A DNA stretch of 39,662 nt from Bacteroidota bacterium (GTDB lineage: Bacteria > Bacteroidota > Bacteroidia > 2-12-FULL-35-15): NCBI GenBank assembly GCA_947476185.1, contig CANJPX010000028.1, positions 1 to 39,662 on the forward strand, read 5' to 3'. Positions 15,000-24,212 of this stretch are shown in pieces; position 1 is the stretch's first letter, and each line of letters begins with the position of its first letter. Below the pieces are notes generated by a model. That model had not been told where the DNA came from and did not search any database. It saw only the letters and a program-made list of their open reading frames with translations. The translations under genes were made by a program, and so were the position numbers.

Positions 15000-17741
15000 A
15001 TGTTCAGAAAAATTTTATTCGGAATAATCGTTTCTGCTATTACCATTGGCGGTATATATTGGTTCTTTTATACCAAGGAAGCCAGAACACCTATCAGTGA
15101 AGGAATAAATGCTATCCCGACAGATGCCGCGATCATTTTCGAAAGCAAACAATCAAAAAATACCTGGAAAAAACTCTCGCAGACGAATATCATGTGGGAA
15201 GAATTGCTCGGCACCGAAACCATTACAAAACTAAATCAACAAGCCACATTCATTGATTCCATTTTAGAAACTGCTCCGGAAATCTCAGAGCTATTAGAAA
15301 ACCATTCCGTTTATATGTCTGCTCACATTACATCCAAAAACAATTTCGATTTTTTATTTGTTTACAGCTTACCTAATTTGACCTACCAAAGTTCACTGGA
15401 AGAATATTTCGATGAAAAAATAAATCATAAAAGAGAAACCAATGAAATTACCAATTTCGAAGGAGAAAAAATTAAAACACTTAGTCCAACTAAAAGTTGC
15501 AAAACGAATTATACGATCGTCAAAGGAATTTTGATCATGAGCAGCAACCTTCAATTACTGCAAACATCCATTCATCAATTAAAATCAGGCATTTCAATCA
15601 GCAAAGACAGCAACTTCAGTAAAGTCATAAACACTGCAGGTAAAAATGTAGATGCAAATATTTATATTAATTACAAAACATTTCCTGAACTGTTACATCC
15701 ATTACTTTTCTCAGATTCTGAAAAAAACTTTAATTCTTTATCCGCTTTTGCAGATTGCTCGGACTGGGATATAAATATCAAACCTAACGCGTTGAGCCTT
15801 TCAGGGTTCACACAAGCCGGTGACTCTTCAAACAGTTTTTTAAGTTTATTTACGGATCAGAAACCTCAGGAAGCCGGAATAACAAACATCATACCTTCAA
15901 ATACTGCTACCTTTTTATTTTTAGGGATGAGCAATGTCAAAAACTTTTACCACAATTATAAAGAACAGTTAAAGGCAAAACATTTACTGGAAAAACATGA
16001 ATCTGCTATTCAGGAGATCAACAAAATCCGCAATTCAGATATTGAAGAAACAATGCTGAATTGGATGGACAATGAGATGGCTCTAGTAATAACAGAACCT
16101 ACGGAAAATGACTTTACCAATAATTCCTATGCCGTTATCAGATCAAACAACATTGATGATGCTGTAAATAAATTAAATGAATTATCAATTCCTGAAGTAA
16201 ATACCGAAAACAAAAAAGACTCGTCAACTTATAAAGGTCATCCAACAGGCAAAATAAATATTCCCTTTCTGATGCCGACATTATTTGGCTGGCCTTTCGA
16301 AAAAGTATCGAACAACTATTTTACAACCATTCATGATTACATTATTTTTGGCAATACGGAAGATGCCATTAAAATATTTATTGATGACTTTGAAAGCAAT
16401 AATATATTGGCAAATAATAAAAACTTCAAAGTTTTTTCGGAAAACATGTCGGCCGAATCAAACGTTTACCTCTATAATGCCATTGCCCGATCAGGGAATA
16501 TTTACAGTTCTTTTCTGAAAGAAGATCTTGCAAAAGAAGTAGACTTCAAAAAGGATCTCCTCAATAAATTTGAGGCAACAGGTATTCAATTTTCTTCAAA
16601 CAATAAATTATTTTACAGCACCATTTATTTAAAATATAATCCGGAACAAAAACAAGAAACAGGAACCTTATGGGAGACAAAATTAGATGCCCCAATAAGC
16701 AGCAAACCATACTTGTTGATCAATCATAAGACAAAAGCTAAGGATGTTTTTGTACAGGATGATGCCAACAAAATTTATCTCATCAGCAATACGGGAAAAA
16801 TAATTTGGACCAAACAACTTCCTGAAAAGATCATGAGTGACGTAATGCAGATCGATGTTTTGAAAAACGACAAGTTACAAATGATATTTAATACACGTTC
16901 TTCTATCTATTTGTTCGATAGAAACGGCAACGATATGGATGGCTTTCCGATAAAATTAAGGTCGACGGCAACAAATGCCATTTCAATTGTGGATTACGAA
17001 AAAAACCGCGACTACCGGATATTCATTGCAACAGAAAACAAACGTATAGTATGTTATAAGGCAAATGGAGAGCAAGTAACGGCATTCGCATTCGACAAAA
17101 CGACAGACCAGGTCTTTGTTCCTCTTCAATATTTTAACGTAAATAATAAAGATCATTTATGCGCCATTGATTCCAAAGGGAAAATATATATCCTCGACAG
17201 ACGCGGTGCCACACGCGTTAACATGAAAGAGAAAATGGAACAAGGTGTCCGGAATTTTTATGTTGAAGGAGGTAAAGATTATGGTAAATCATACATTATT
17301 GCCGCTGACACTCTTGGAAATGTAATCAAAGTCAGTCTGTCAAATAGCACGGAAAGTATCAAAATTCAGGATTTCGAAACATCACCACACTTTGACCTGA
17401 AAGACATTAACAATGACAAATCAAAAGAATACATCTTCCTTACAAGAAATGAATTGAAGGTTTTTTCTCAGGATAAATCATTATTATTTAAATATGAATT
17501 TGAAAATAATATCACTCAGACACCTCTTTTTTTCTTATTTCCGGATGGCAAGGGTAAAATTGGCGTAGCCTCCGAAGAGTCCAATGAAATTTATCTTTTT
17601 AATGATAACGGCACCTTATACAACAGCTTTCCTATCAATGGAAAAACTGCATTTTCAATCGGTGATCTGAATAATGAAGGAGATTACAATCTGGTTACGG
17701 GAAGCTCCGAAAACTCCATTTTCGTGTATCAATTAAAGTAG
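15000..17741 (+). CDS. Membrane-anchored DUF3352-like protein with C-terminal propeller-like region
   Basis: A 913-residue protein of unknown function. An N-terminal signal anchor (~4-24, LFGIIVSAITIGGIYWFFYT) places the rest outside the inner membrane. Residues ~30-560 resemble the DUF3352-type proteins, starting EGINAIPTDAAIIFESK, with repeated alpha/beta segments. Residues ~570-913 carry short repeating beta motifs (KIYLISNTGKIIWTKQLP, SIYLFDRNGNDMDGFPI, KIYILDRRGA, EIYLFNDNG) that look like a PQQ-type or WD-type beta-propeller. It is followed after 55 bases by the DUF5723-OmpA gene on the same strand, suggesting a common envelope role. No catalytic motif was seen. Confidence 0.7.
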   Translation: MFRKILFGIIVSAITIGGIYWFFYTKEARTPISEGINAIPTDAAIIFESKQSKNTWKKLSQTNIMWEELLGTETITKLNQQATFIDSILETAPEISELLENHSVYMSAHITSKNNFDFLFVYSLPNLTYQSSLEEYFDEKINHKRETNEITNFEGEKIKTLSPTKSCKTNYTIVKGILIMSSNLQLLQTSIHQLKSGISISKDSNFSKVINTAGKNVDANIYINYKTFPELLHPLLFSDSEKNFNSLSAFADCSDWDINIKPNALSLSGFTQAGDSSNSFLSLFTDQKPQEAGITNIIPSNTATFLFLGMSNVKNFYHNYKEQLKAKHLLEKHESAIQEINKIRNSDIEETMLNWMDNEMALVITEPTENDFTNNSYAVIRSNNIDDAVNKLNELSIPEVNTENKKDSSTYKGHPTGKINIPFLMPTLFGWPFEKVSNNYFTTIHDYIIFGNTEDAIKIFIDDFESNNILANNKNFKVFSENMSAESNVYLYNAIARSGNIYSSFLKEDLAKEVDFKKDLLNKFEATGIQFSSNNKLFYSTIYLKYNPEQKQETGTLWETKLDAPISSKPYLLINHKTKAKDVFVQDDANKIYLISNTGKIIWTKQLPEKIMSDVMQIDVLKNDKLQMIFNTRSSIYLFDRNGNDMDGFPIKLRSTATNAISIVDYEKNRDYRIFIATENKRIVCYKANGEQVTAFAFDKTTDQVFVPLQYFNVNNKDHLCAIDSKGKIYILDRRGATRVNMKEKMEQGVRNFYVEGGKDYGKSYIIAADTLGNVIKVSLSNSTESIKIQDFETSPHFDLKDINNDKSKEYIFLTRNELKVFSQDKSLLFKYEFENNITQTPLFFLFPDGKGKIGVASEESNEIYLFNDNGTLYNSFPINGKTAFSIGDLNNEGDYNLVTGSSENSIFVYQLK

Positions 17742-17796
17742 TTTTTTCTTTTTAAAAAAAACTGTATCTTTATTCGATATAAATTTATTCCCAACT

Positions 17797-20265
17797 ATGA
17801 AAAAAATTACACTTCTGCTTGTTGCTGCGATGATGTTTACGCTGTCATCTTTTGCGCAGGATTTTCTCGGATATATCAACAGTAATTATTCAGGAGTCAC
17901 AGGAACTGATCTGAATCCGGCTAATGTTGTTGACACAAGATATAAAGTAGATATAACTTTATTCGGACTTAGTTTCGCTGCTTACAACAATTACGTTGGT
18001 CTTAAACGTGAGGCCTTAAAGAAAGATCAATACGGACATTTGTATGCATTTGATGATACTTCGTTTGCTGATCATTACTTAAGTACAAGAAATAACAAGA
18101 TCAATAAATCAGTTTATTTCTCCAACCAGATCTATACTCCTTCCTTTCTGGTGACCATCAATAAAAAAAATGCCTTTGCTTTAAAATCCAAAGTAAGGAC
18201 CTTATTTAATGTTGACGGATTGGAACCCGAATTAGCAACACTACTATACCATTCATTAGATTATCCTTCGCTTTGGTCTCAGAAATTAAGCAATCAGGAT
18301 TTTAGTATTCAAACCATGACATGGGTAGAATACGCAGCAACATACGGACATGTTTTTAAAGATGAAGGAGAACATTTTTTAAAAGCAGGATTATCAGTAA
18401 AGTACCTGCAAGGATTACAGGCTGCATACATGTCCATTAAGAATCTGGACTATGAATTTACTGATGATACCACACTTTCCTTATTCCATTCGGATGTGAG
18501 TTACGGGCACTCCACAAATTTTGAAGCAGATCAGAACAACTTAAAATTCAAACAAGCATCTAGTCCTTCTTTTGGATTTGATTTTGGGGTTGTTTATGAA
18601 TGGCGTCCCGACTTTGAAAAATTCAAATACGATATGGATGGTGAAACAGGACTTACTAGAAGAGATAAAAACAAATACAAATTAAAGGTCGGTCTTTCTA
18701 TTGTTGATATCGGACACGTAAAATTTAAAAAAGGAACGTATAGTCATAACTTTACTGCCGATATCGGATATTGGAATTTACATCAATTTGATCAGACAGG
18801 AAGCGTTGAACAATTCGATAGCACTCTTAAAGCAACGTATACGATGCAGGATGGTGATCAGTATTTCAAAATGAATTTACCGATGGCCATTACTGCACAA
18901 ATTGATTATAATATTTACAAAGATTTCTATGTAAACTTTACTCCATATTGGTCACCACGCCTAAAAACCGACAAAGAAAAAGTTCACGATCTTACAACTT
19001 TCAGTTTAACTCCACGCTGGGACCATAAATGGTTTGGAGCTTTCATACCCTTTTCATATGATAATACAGGAAACTTCAAAGCCGGTTTAGCATTGCGACT
19101 TGGACCTATTATTTTGGGGACAAACAGTTTAGGCCCATGGGTTTCCAGAAAAGATATTTACGGAGCAGATATGTATTTTATGCTAAAGATCCCTATCATG
19201 TACAGAAGACCGCATGACAAGGACAAGGATAAAGTTTCTGACAAAAAAGATAAGTGTAAAGATGTTCCGGGAACATGGGAATTCCTTGGTTGTCCTGATC
19301 GCGATGGTGACCACATTGCAGATAAAGATGATGCTTGTCCTGATGATCCAGGATTACCACAATTCCAAGGTTGTCCTGACCGCGATGGTGATAAGATCAT
19401 CGATAAACAAGACGCTTGTCCTGATGATGCGGGTCTCCCTGAATTTAATGGATGTCCTGATAAAGACGGTGATAAAATAATGGACAAAGAAGATGATTGT
19501 CCGGATGAAGCCGGATTACCACAATTCAAAGGTTGTCCTGACAGAGATGGCGATGGCGTAATGGACAAAAATGATGAATGTCCAGACAAACCGGGTCCAG
19601 CTTCCAACAACGGTTGTCCTGAAGTAAAATTAATATTGATCGATGCACAGGGAAATAGTCTAAGAACGGCTATTCAAGCCAAAGACGGAAGCTTTAGTTT
19701 TGATGAACTTCCAGTTGATGAATTAGTATTATTCAATATAGAAGGAGAAAATACAGAAGTATTGACCGAGGTAAAAGTGATAGTTGGTGGTATTGCTAAG
19801 AAGGCAATAAGAGACGCTAAGGATCATTACTTCCGATTCATCATCTTGAAACCGGATGCGAATAAATTGAAACCTGTTGATGCAAAAGATGTGGCTATTA
19901 AGCTTAATCAGGAAGAAGCAGAAGTATTGAAGAAAGCTTTTGATAATCTCGAATTTGCAACTGCAAAAGATATAATCAAAGTTGAATCTCTTGTTTCACT
20001 GGATGAATTAGCCGGCTTGATGAAGAAAAAATCAAACTGGAGATTGAAAATTTCAGGCCACACTGATAATCAAGGTGACAGTGCTAAAAACCTTAAGTTA
20101 TCTGAGAAGCGTGCTAAAGCAGTACAAAATTATTTGATCAGCAAAGGCATTGCTGCTGACAGATTTAAGGTGGAATGGTTTGGTTCTAAAAAACCAATTG
20201 CTGATAATAAAACAGAAATCGGTCGTCAAAAGAATAGACGTGTTGAAATGTTAATTATTGAATAA
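17797..20265 (+). CDS. DUF5723 / thrombospondin type 3 repeat / OmpA-like outer-membrane protein
   Basis: An 822-residue exported protein. Signal peptide 1-20 ends in SSFA before QD. Residues ~21-470 are aromatic-rich beta strands beginning DFLGYINSNYSG and look like a DUF5723 beta-barrel. Residues ~474-608 hold about five calcium-binding TSP3 repeats of the form GCPDRDGDxxxDKxDxCPD. Residues ~640-690 form a small linker, and ~713-822 an OmpA peptidoglycan-binding domain with SGHTDNQGDSAKNLKLSEKRA and RRVEML at the end. The plan is an outer-membrane barrel tethered to peptidoglycan through a calcium-stiffened spacer. The T9SS/gliding-associated PorE-type proteins have a related C-terminal domain, but no other T9SS core gene is here. 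Confidence 0.88.
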   Translation: MKKITLLLVAAMMFTLSSFAQDFLGYINSNYSGVTGTDLNPANVVDTRYKVDITLFGLSFAAYNNYVGLKREALKKDQYGHLYAFDDTSFADHYLSTRNNKINKSVYFSNQIYTPSFLVTINKKNAFALKSKVRTLFNVDGLEPELATLLYHSLDYPSLWSQKLSNQDFSIQTMTWVEYAATYGHVFKDEGEHFLKAGLSVKYLQGLQAAYMSIKNLDYEFTDDTTLSLFHSDVSYGHSTNFEADQNNLKFKQASSPSFGFDFGVVYEWRPDFEKFKYDMDGETGLTRRDKNKYKLKVGLSIVDIGHVKFKKGTYSHNFTADIGYWNLHQFDQTGSVEQFDSTLKATYTMQDGDQYFKMNLPMAITAQIDYNIYKDFYVNFTPYWSPRLKTDKEKVHDLTTFSLTPRWDHKWFGAFIPFSYDNTGNFKAGLALRLGPIILGTNSLGPWVSRKDIYGADMYFMLKIPIMYRRPHDKDKDKVSDKKDKCKDVPGTWEFLGCPDRDGDHIADKDDACPDDPGLPQFQGCPDRDGDKIIDKQDACPDDAGLPEFNGCPDKDGDKIMDKEDDCPDEAGLPQFKGCPDRDGDGVMDKNDECPDKPGPASNNGCPEVKLILIDAQGNSLRTAIQAKDGSFSFDELPVDELVLFNIEGENTEVLTEVKVIVGGIAKKAIRDAKDHYFRFIILKPDANKLKPVDAKDVAIKLNQEEAEVLKKAFDNLEFATAKDIIKVESLVSLDELAGLMKKKSNWRLKISGHTDNQGDSAKNLKLSEKRAKAVQNYLISKGIAADRFKVEWFGSKKPIADNKTEIGRQKNRRVEMLIIE
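19214..19620 (+). repeat. Tandem TSP3-encoding DNA repeats
   Basis: About five units of ~75 bases, each encoding GCPD-x-DGD-x-D-K-x-D-x-CPD, recur within the OmpA-like gene, marked by the near-identical phrase ggttgtcctga(t/c). Units differ at many third positions, so they are old. They also produce a long open frame on the opposite strand (19158-19610) that is not a gene. Confidence 0.85.
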
Positions 20266-20304
20266 TAAAAATGTATAAACGAATTCCTTAAAAAAGAAAA
20301 CGAA

Positions 20305-20940
20305 ATGAAAAAAGTGATCTTATCTCTGCTTGTTTTAGCAAGCGGAACATTCGCGAAGGCACAAGATGCAAAATCAGCATTAGCTTCAACCGAAATAGTT
20401 TGGTTCGGACTGGATTTTACAAAAGCAAAATTTGTAGGTGCATTCGATCAGGTCGGAGGAGCAGGCGTTGCAACAGGTTATGATATGAAAACAAAATGGA
20501 TCCCTGCCTGGAATTCATTAATAGTTACAGAACCACAACTTTTTGATTTCAGAAAATCATTTCGTAAAGACAACGTTATTTACGACATCAAATCAATGAA
20601 TGAATTGAATACCAAAATAGATGTGGATGCTTGTATGGTTTATAATCCCGGAACGATTGAAAGAACTGCAATTGACGGGATGGTAAAAAAATATAAAGCA
20701 GAGGTAAAAAAAGAAGGTATTGGTTTATCATTCATCGTGGAGAACTTTAATAAAGGAACTCAGGTAGCGGATGTCTATGTTACATTTTTTGATATCGCCA
20801 CAAAAAAGGTGTTGATCTGCGAAAAGCTAAGCGGTAAAGCGGTCGGAATCGGTATGCGAAACTACTGGGCCGGAGCGATAAAAGCTATCTTAAAACAAAT
20901 TAATTTCAGCGAATATAATAACTGGAAAAGCAAATATTAA
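20305..20940 (+). CDS. Small exported protein of unknown function
   Basis: A 211-residue protein with a clear signal peptide (1-19, ending AKAQ). The mature part starts SALASTEIVWFGLDFTKAKFVG and ends with FSEYNNWKSKY. The composition is mixed alpha/beta with conserved-looking aromatic residues; no enzyme motif, lipobox or membrane segment was seen. It follows the OmpA-like gene by 39 bases, so it is likely co-transcribed and periplasmic or outer-membrane associated. I do not recognise a named family; it looks like a conserved Bacteroidota hypothetical protein. Confidence 0.75.
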   Translation: MKKVILSLLVLASGTFAKAQDAKSALASTEIVWFGLDFTKAKFVGAFDQVGGAGVATGYDMKTKWIPAWNSLIVTEPQLFDFRKSFRKDNVIYDIKSMNELNTKIDVDACMVYNPGTIERTAIDGMVKKYKAEVKKEGIGLSFIVENFNKGTQVADVYVTFFDIATKKVLICEKLSGKAVGIGMRNYWAGAIKAILKQINFSEYNNWKSKY

Positions 20941-20985
20941 AATGCAATTTATTGTATTAGAATAAGTAGAAAAATGAAAAAAATG

Positions 20986-21176
20986 TTCGACTCCCTTTAA
21001 CTTGACACAACAGAGCCGGGTGTGGTCATTTAGAGCCTGTCGAAACATGTGCGATGGCTTCCCACACGCTTCGACACTTCGGCTTGCTCATTGCAGGCTG
21101 AGCGGGGAGTGACAACGGCAATCGACATTTCAAACCTTTGCCTGACATCTAAATTGTCATAATAAACGGAGTCGAA
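20986..21176. mobile_element. MITE-like element with imperfect terminal inverted repeats
   Basis: The two ends are inverted copies over 28 bases with about 20 matches: ttcgactcc at 20986-20994 is exactly reversed at 21168-21176, and the pattern continues inward with shared ttta and gaca blocks. Inside, tgtcgaaacatgtg (21038-21051) pairs with cacacgcttcgaca (21063-21076), 12 of 14. The centre is clearly more GC-rich than the AT-rich flanks. No coding region and no target-site duplication were seen. It sits between two unrelated genes. Confidence 0.55.
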
Positions 21177-21222
21177 TTATTTTAGCCTCCTGCGCAATTT
21201 CTAAAAATAATTTATTATCCAA

Positions 21223-21897
21223 ATGAAAAAAACATTGTTTTTATTATCTCCACTGCTTTTTCTTTTGGCATGTGATATTAACACCAGCACAGAAAACAAA
21301 ATGCCTATTAATTTGGATAGTATCAAAATAGGCAGAGAAACAAAACCGGTTCTAAAAGAATACCAAGGATTATATAACATAAGAAACTTCACATTCAAAT
21401 CATGTGAAAATGATTCAATCTATTCTATCAAGGATAAAACGGGCGGCATAGATTCTGCAATTGCCAAAATCGACTATCTGGGAACAGTATTCATGTCAAT
21501 GAAAGGATATGAAACACGAACACCTAAAGAAAATTCAATCTCTGTTACCGAACTAATAAAAGTTGAACAAAAAAGCTACAAGAACACTTGTATTCAATAT
21601 GATTATTGGTGCTTCGGAACAGAACCTTTCTGGCAAATACAAATTTCTAAAAAAGAAAATCTGATCGACTTTTACGATCCGATGGAACAAAAAATCACTC
21701 ATTTTGTTTATTCAAAACCTGAAATAAAAAATGGAATAACGTATTACACAACTCTTGACAAAGAAAACAAGATCACCATTTCGATAAAAAAAGAAAAATG
21801 CAATGGTGCTATTGATAAACAATACAATTATTCTGCAGAAGTACTATTAAATAACAAAAAATATAATGGCTGTGTTATTAAATATGGCGAAGAGTAA
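21223..21897 (+). CDS. Lipoprotein with GTEPFW motif (COG3650-like)
   Basis: A 224-residue protein with a type II signal peptide: hydrophobic LFLLSPLLFLLA followed by lipobox cysteine C17, so it should be lipid-anchored. Mid-protein, CFGTEPFWQIQIS (~130-142) matches the GTEPFW/GNEPFW motif seen in COG3650-type and related envelope proteins, often near HslJ/META-type domains. Several cysteines (LAC, SCEND, KNTC, YWC, EKC, NGC) are present. Function is unknown. It stands alone between the MITE-like element and the hydrolase gene, 101 bases away. Confidence 0.75.
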   Translation: MKKTLFLLSPLLFLLACDINTSTENKMPINLDSIKIGRETKPVLKEYQGLYNIRNFTFKSCENDSIYSIKDKTGGIDSAIAKIDYLGTVFMSMKGYETRTPKENSISVTELIKVEQKSYKNTCIQYDYWCFGTEPFWQIQISKKENLIDFYDPMEQKITHFVYSKPEIKNGITYYTTLDKENKITISIKKEKCNGAIDKQYNYSAEVLLNNKKYNGCVIKYGEE

Positions 21898-21998
21898 AAA
21901 TGAGATACCAGTAATTTGACATTCGGTAACATTTTAACAAAAAAATAATTAAGCACTATGTAGATGCATAAATTTTAAAAAATTCATTAACATTAACT

Positions 21999-22853
21999 AT
22001 GAAACTACACGTAATAAATACAGGCAATTTTAAATTAGATGGTGGTGCAATGTTTGGAGTTGTACCGAAATCATTATGGAGCAAAACAAATCCTGCTGAT
22101 GAAAACAATATGTGTAACTGGGCAATGCGCTGTTTACTAATAGAAGATGCAAACCGATTGATATTAATAGATAATGGTTTGGGAGATAAGCAGGATGCAA
22201 AATTCTATAGTCATTATTTTTTAAATGGAGATGATACACTACTGAACTCTTTAAACAAAGCAGGATTTCATCCCGATGATATTACAGACATGTTCCTTAC
22301 TCATCTTCATTTCGATCATTGTGGAGGAAGTATCAAATACAATCAAGATAGAAGCGGTTTTGATACCTCATTTAAAAATGCATCCTATTGGACCAATGCA
22401 GAACATTGGGAATGGGCTACAAAACCAAATTACAGGGAAAAGCCTAGTTTCATAAAAGAGAATATTTTGCCTATTCAGGAAAGCGGACAGTTGAAGTTTA
22501 TTTCCGGAGAAGATTCGGATCAATTGGGCGCGTCCATTTCTATTGCCTATATGCGTGGGCATACCGATGCAATGATGATCCCAAAAATAAAATACAAAGA
22601 TAAAACAGTAGCCTTCGTTGCCGATCTGATCCCTTCAATCGGACATATTCCTGTACCATACGTTATGGGCTATGATACCCGCCCACTCCTGACACTTACT
22701 GAAAAAGAAAAGTTTTTGAAACAAGCAGCAGATGAAGAATTTATTCTGTTTTTTGAGCACGATTCTGTAAACCAATGTTGCACGGTTCAAAATACTGACA
22801 GAGGTGTTCGCTTAAAAGAAACGTTTTCTTTCGAAGAATATTTTGGAAAATAA
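21999..22853 (+). CDS. Metallo-beta-lactamase-fold hydrolase
   Basis: A 284-residue cytoplasmic MBL-fold enzyme with the complete zinc-ligand set: THLHFDHCGG gives H102, H104, D106 and H107; RGHTDAM gives H188; AFVADLIPS gives D209; FFEHDS gives H254. The architecture and lack of a lactamase signal peptide fit the broad lactonase/quorum-quenching-like branch (MBL-fold metallo-hydrolase). Possible substrates are lactones, esters or organophosphates; sequence does not decide. No lux-type gene is near. A hairpin downstream (22862-22891) separates it from the convergent gene. Confidence 0.9.
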   Translation: MKLHVINTGNFKLDGGAMFGVVPKSLWSKTNPADENNMCNWAMRCLLIEDANRLILIDNGLGDKQDAKFYSHYFLNGDDTLLNSLNKAGFHPDDITDMFLTHLHFDHCGGSIKYNQDRSGFDTSFKNASYWTNAEHWEWATKPNYREKPSFIKENILPIQESGQLKFISGEDSDQLGASISIAYMRGHTDAMMIPKIKYKDKTVAFVADLIPSIGHIPVPYVMGYDTRPLLTLTEKEKFLKQAADEEFILFFEHDSVNQCCTVQNTDRGVRLKETFSFEEYFGK

Positions 22854-22891
22854 AATTTAAACCTTCCACTCCTAATAAAAGAAGCGGAAGG
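22852..22891 (-). terminator. Terminator hairpin at convergent gene ends
   Basis: An eight-pair stem (one G-T pair) is formed by ccttccac (22862-22869) and gcggaagg (22884-22891). Read on the minus strand it is followed by a T-rich run at 22861-22852, so it would end the 22901-23761 transcript. It may act in both directions. Confidence 0.5.
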
Positions 22892-22900
22892 CCGTAGAAT

Positions 22901-23761
22901 CTAAAACTCTATTTTCATTTGTTTCTGGAGCATACCATCCGCATTTACACGCGCGTAATAAATTCCTTGTGGTAATTTTTTTGTTCTAAATGTATAAAAA
23001 TGATTGTACTCCCCTTTATCACTTTGCAAATTTTCGAAAATAATCTGAACGATGTCTCCATGTTCATTATAAATCGCCATAGTCGCGTGACAAGTCATGG
23101 GTAAAGAATAACTGAAAACACCATCAATACTAACAGCCCTGCCCATGGCACTTCCATCGTTTCCACTCTTATAATTAATTTCATAAGGAGGGATCGTTTT
23201 CCCTGTTAACTTGGCGACAAACGTTCTCAATTTATTTTTAATTTCTGAATCACCATCGTCAATACTTCCTAATGAATTATCATCTGAAATAACCCAAACC
23301 GATTGCTGTGCAGAATAATTTGAATAATATTTATTCTTATCTATGAACATCGCCATCTTAATTAAATTGCTGTCGGCCAGATTCCCAACCGAATATTCAA
23401 ACTTAATTGTAGGCGCGCTATTGTGTGCCTGACAACACATTCCGCTAACATTAATTGTTTTTGGTTGATTTGCATCAACGAAAAACTCCTGCTCTTTTGT
23501 TACCAGAATATCCTGCTCATTTTGGTGTTTTGAATCCAATCGTCTTCCGGCTTCCAATCTCAAATTTATTTTTCGATTGGTTAAATTCTGGATCTTCATT
23601 TCAATAACTTCGCCGGTATACCCACCTCTACTTTTTATGGATAACTTGACAAATCCTTTTTTTGCCGCATCTTCAACTGAAAAAATAACGTTTGCAAACA
23701 CAGGAATTTCTGTAAGGGTAAAAGCAACCAGTAGAAAACTGATGGGATGAAATGACTTCAT
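22901..23761 (-). CDS. Secreted protein with C-terminal Ig-like sorting-type domain
   Basis: A 286-residue exported protein: signal peptide 1-~23 (ISFLLVAFTLTEIPVFA) followed by an Ig-like beta region ~24-130 containing SGMCCQAH (adjacent cysteines, ~110). The last ~65 residues (FSYSLPMTCHATMAIYNEHGDIV to KLPQGIYYARVNADG and MLQKQMKIEF) match the FlgD-like/T9SS type A C-terminal domain that ends many secreted Bacteroidota proteins. It is the third gene of a minus-strand run after the TPR phosphatase and Rieske protein (87-base gap). An unusually good Shine-Dalgarno sequence precedes it. Its function is unknown. Confidence 0.75.
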   Translation of the reverse strand: MKSFHPISFLLVAFTLTEIPVFANVIFSVEDAAKKGFVKLSIKSRGGYTGEVIEMKIQNLTNRKINLRLEAGRRLDSKHQNEQDILVTKEQEFFVDANQPKTINVSGMCCQAHNSAPTIKFEYSVGNLADSNLIKMAMFIDKNKYYSNYSAQQSVWVISDDNSLGSIDDGDSEIKNKLRTFVAKLTGKTIPPYEINYKSGNDGSAMGRAVSIDGVFSYSLPMTCHATMAIYNEHGDIVQIIFENLQSDKGEYNHFYTFRTKKLPQGIYYARVNADGMLQKQMKIEF

Positions 23762-23765
23762 TTGG

Positions 23766-23772
23766 ACCTCCT
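23766..23772 (-). promoter_or_regulatory. Canonical Shine-Dalgarno sequence
   Basis: AGGAGGT on the minus strand lies four bases before the ATG of the secreted protein gene (23759-23761). This is notable because Bacteroidota rarely use Shine-Dalgarno sequences and no other gene in the window has one this strong. Confidence 0.65.
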
Positions 23773-23848
23773 TTTTTTAAGAACTTTATTCTTATAACGG
23801 AGAAACATGACGAAGATACATGTCAAAACAAAAATAAATTTATTTGAT

Positions 23849-24211
23849 TCAAAAAAGATTCCAGACGGTTTCTTCAAAGCCAATAAAAACAGCTCCGTCA
23901 CGTACCTCAATTGGATAGGGTTGAACATAATCTCCTCCGCCACTTTTCGCCCTTCCGGTTTTCAGATCGAAATGATAACGGTGAACAGGGCAAACTACAC
24001 TTCCTTTATCTGTACAAAAACCACTGCCTAAAGAAGCGCCATTATGCGGACATTTATCATTAACTGCAAAAAAACCTTCTGAAGTATGGGCAACACAAAC
24101 TTTTTTATTCCCGATCTGAAGTGTGGCAACATTTCCGATTGCTATCCGGTCATTCGCTGAAGTTAGCGAATCAAAAAGTTTGATCCAGGTAGTTTGTTTT
24201 TTAAAAAACAT
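23849..24211 (-). CDS. Rieske [2Fe-2S] ferredoxin-like protein
   Basis: A 120-residue soluble Rieske protein. The cluster ligands are complete: NDKCPHNGAS gives C54 and H56; VVCPVHRYHFD gives C74 and H77. No signal or membrane segment is present, so it is probably a cytoplasmic electron carrier of the NirD/biphenyl-ferredoxin type. The ATG lies one base after the TAA of the upstream TPR phosphatase gene, so translation is probably coupled. No oxygenase or reductase partner is in the window. A second open frame within 23758-23943 overlaps this gene and is dismissed. Confidence 0.92.
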   Translation of the reverse strand: MFFKKQTTWIKLFDSLTSANDRIAIGNVATLQIGNKKVCVAHTSEGFFAVNDKCPHNGASLGSGFCTDKGSVVCPVHRYHFDLKTGRAKSGGGDYVQPYPIEVRDGAVFIGFEETVWNLF

Positions 24212-24212
24212 T

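Noticed and set aside
17740..17763. Hairpin agtttttt/aaaaaact between the DUF3352-like and OmpA-like genes
   Set aside because: The stem is almost only A-T and has no separate T run, so it is unlikely to terminate transcription.
19158..19610. Minus-strand open frame of 150 codons inside the OmpA-like gene
   Set aside because: It is the antisense of the TSP3 repeats; its Ser/Gly/Pro repeats simply mirror the GCPDxDGD codons.
19214..19620. CRISPR-like direct repeats
   Set aside because: Units are coding, in frame, of ~75 bases with no spacers; they encode TSP3 repeats.
23758..23943. Minus-strand 61-codon open frame between the Rieske and secreted protein genes
   Set aside because: It overlaps the Rieske gene by about 95 bases in another frame and has no domain; treated as a shadow.
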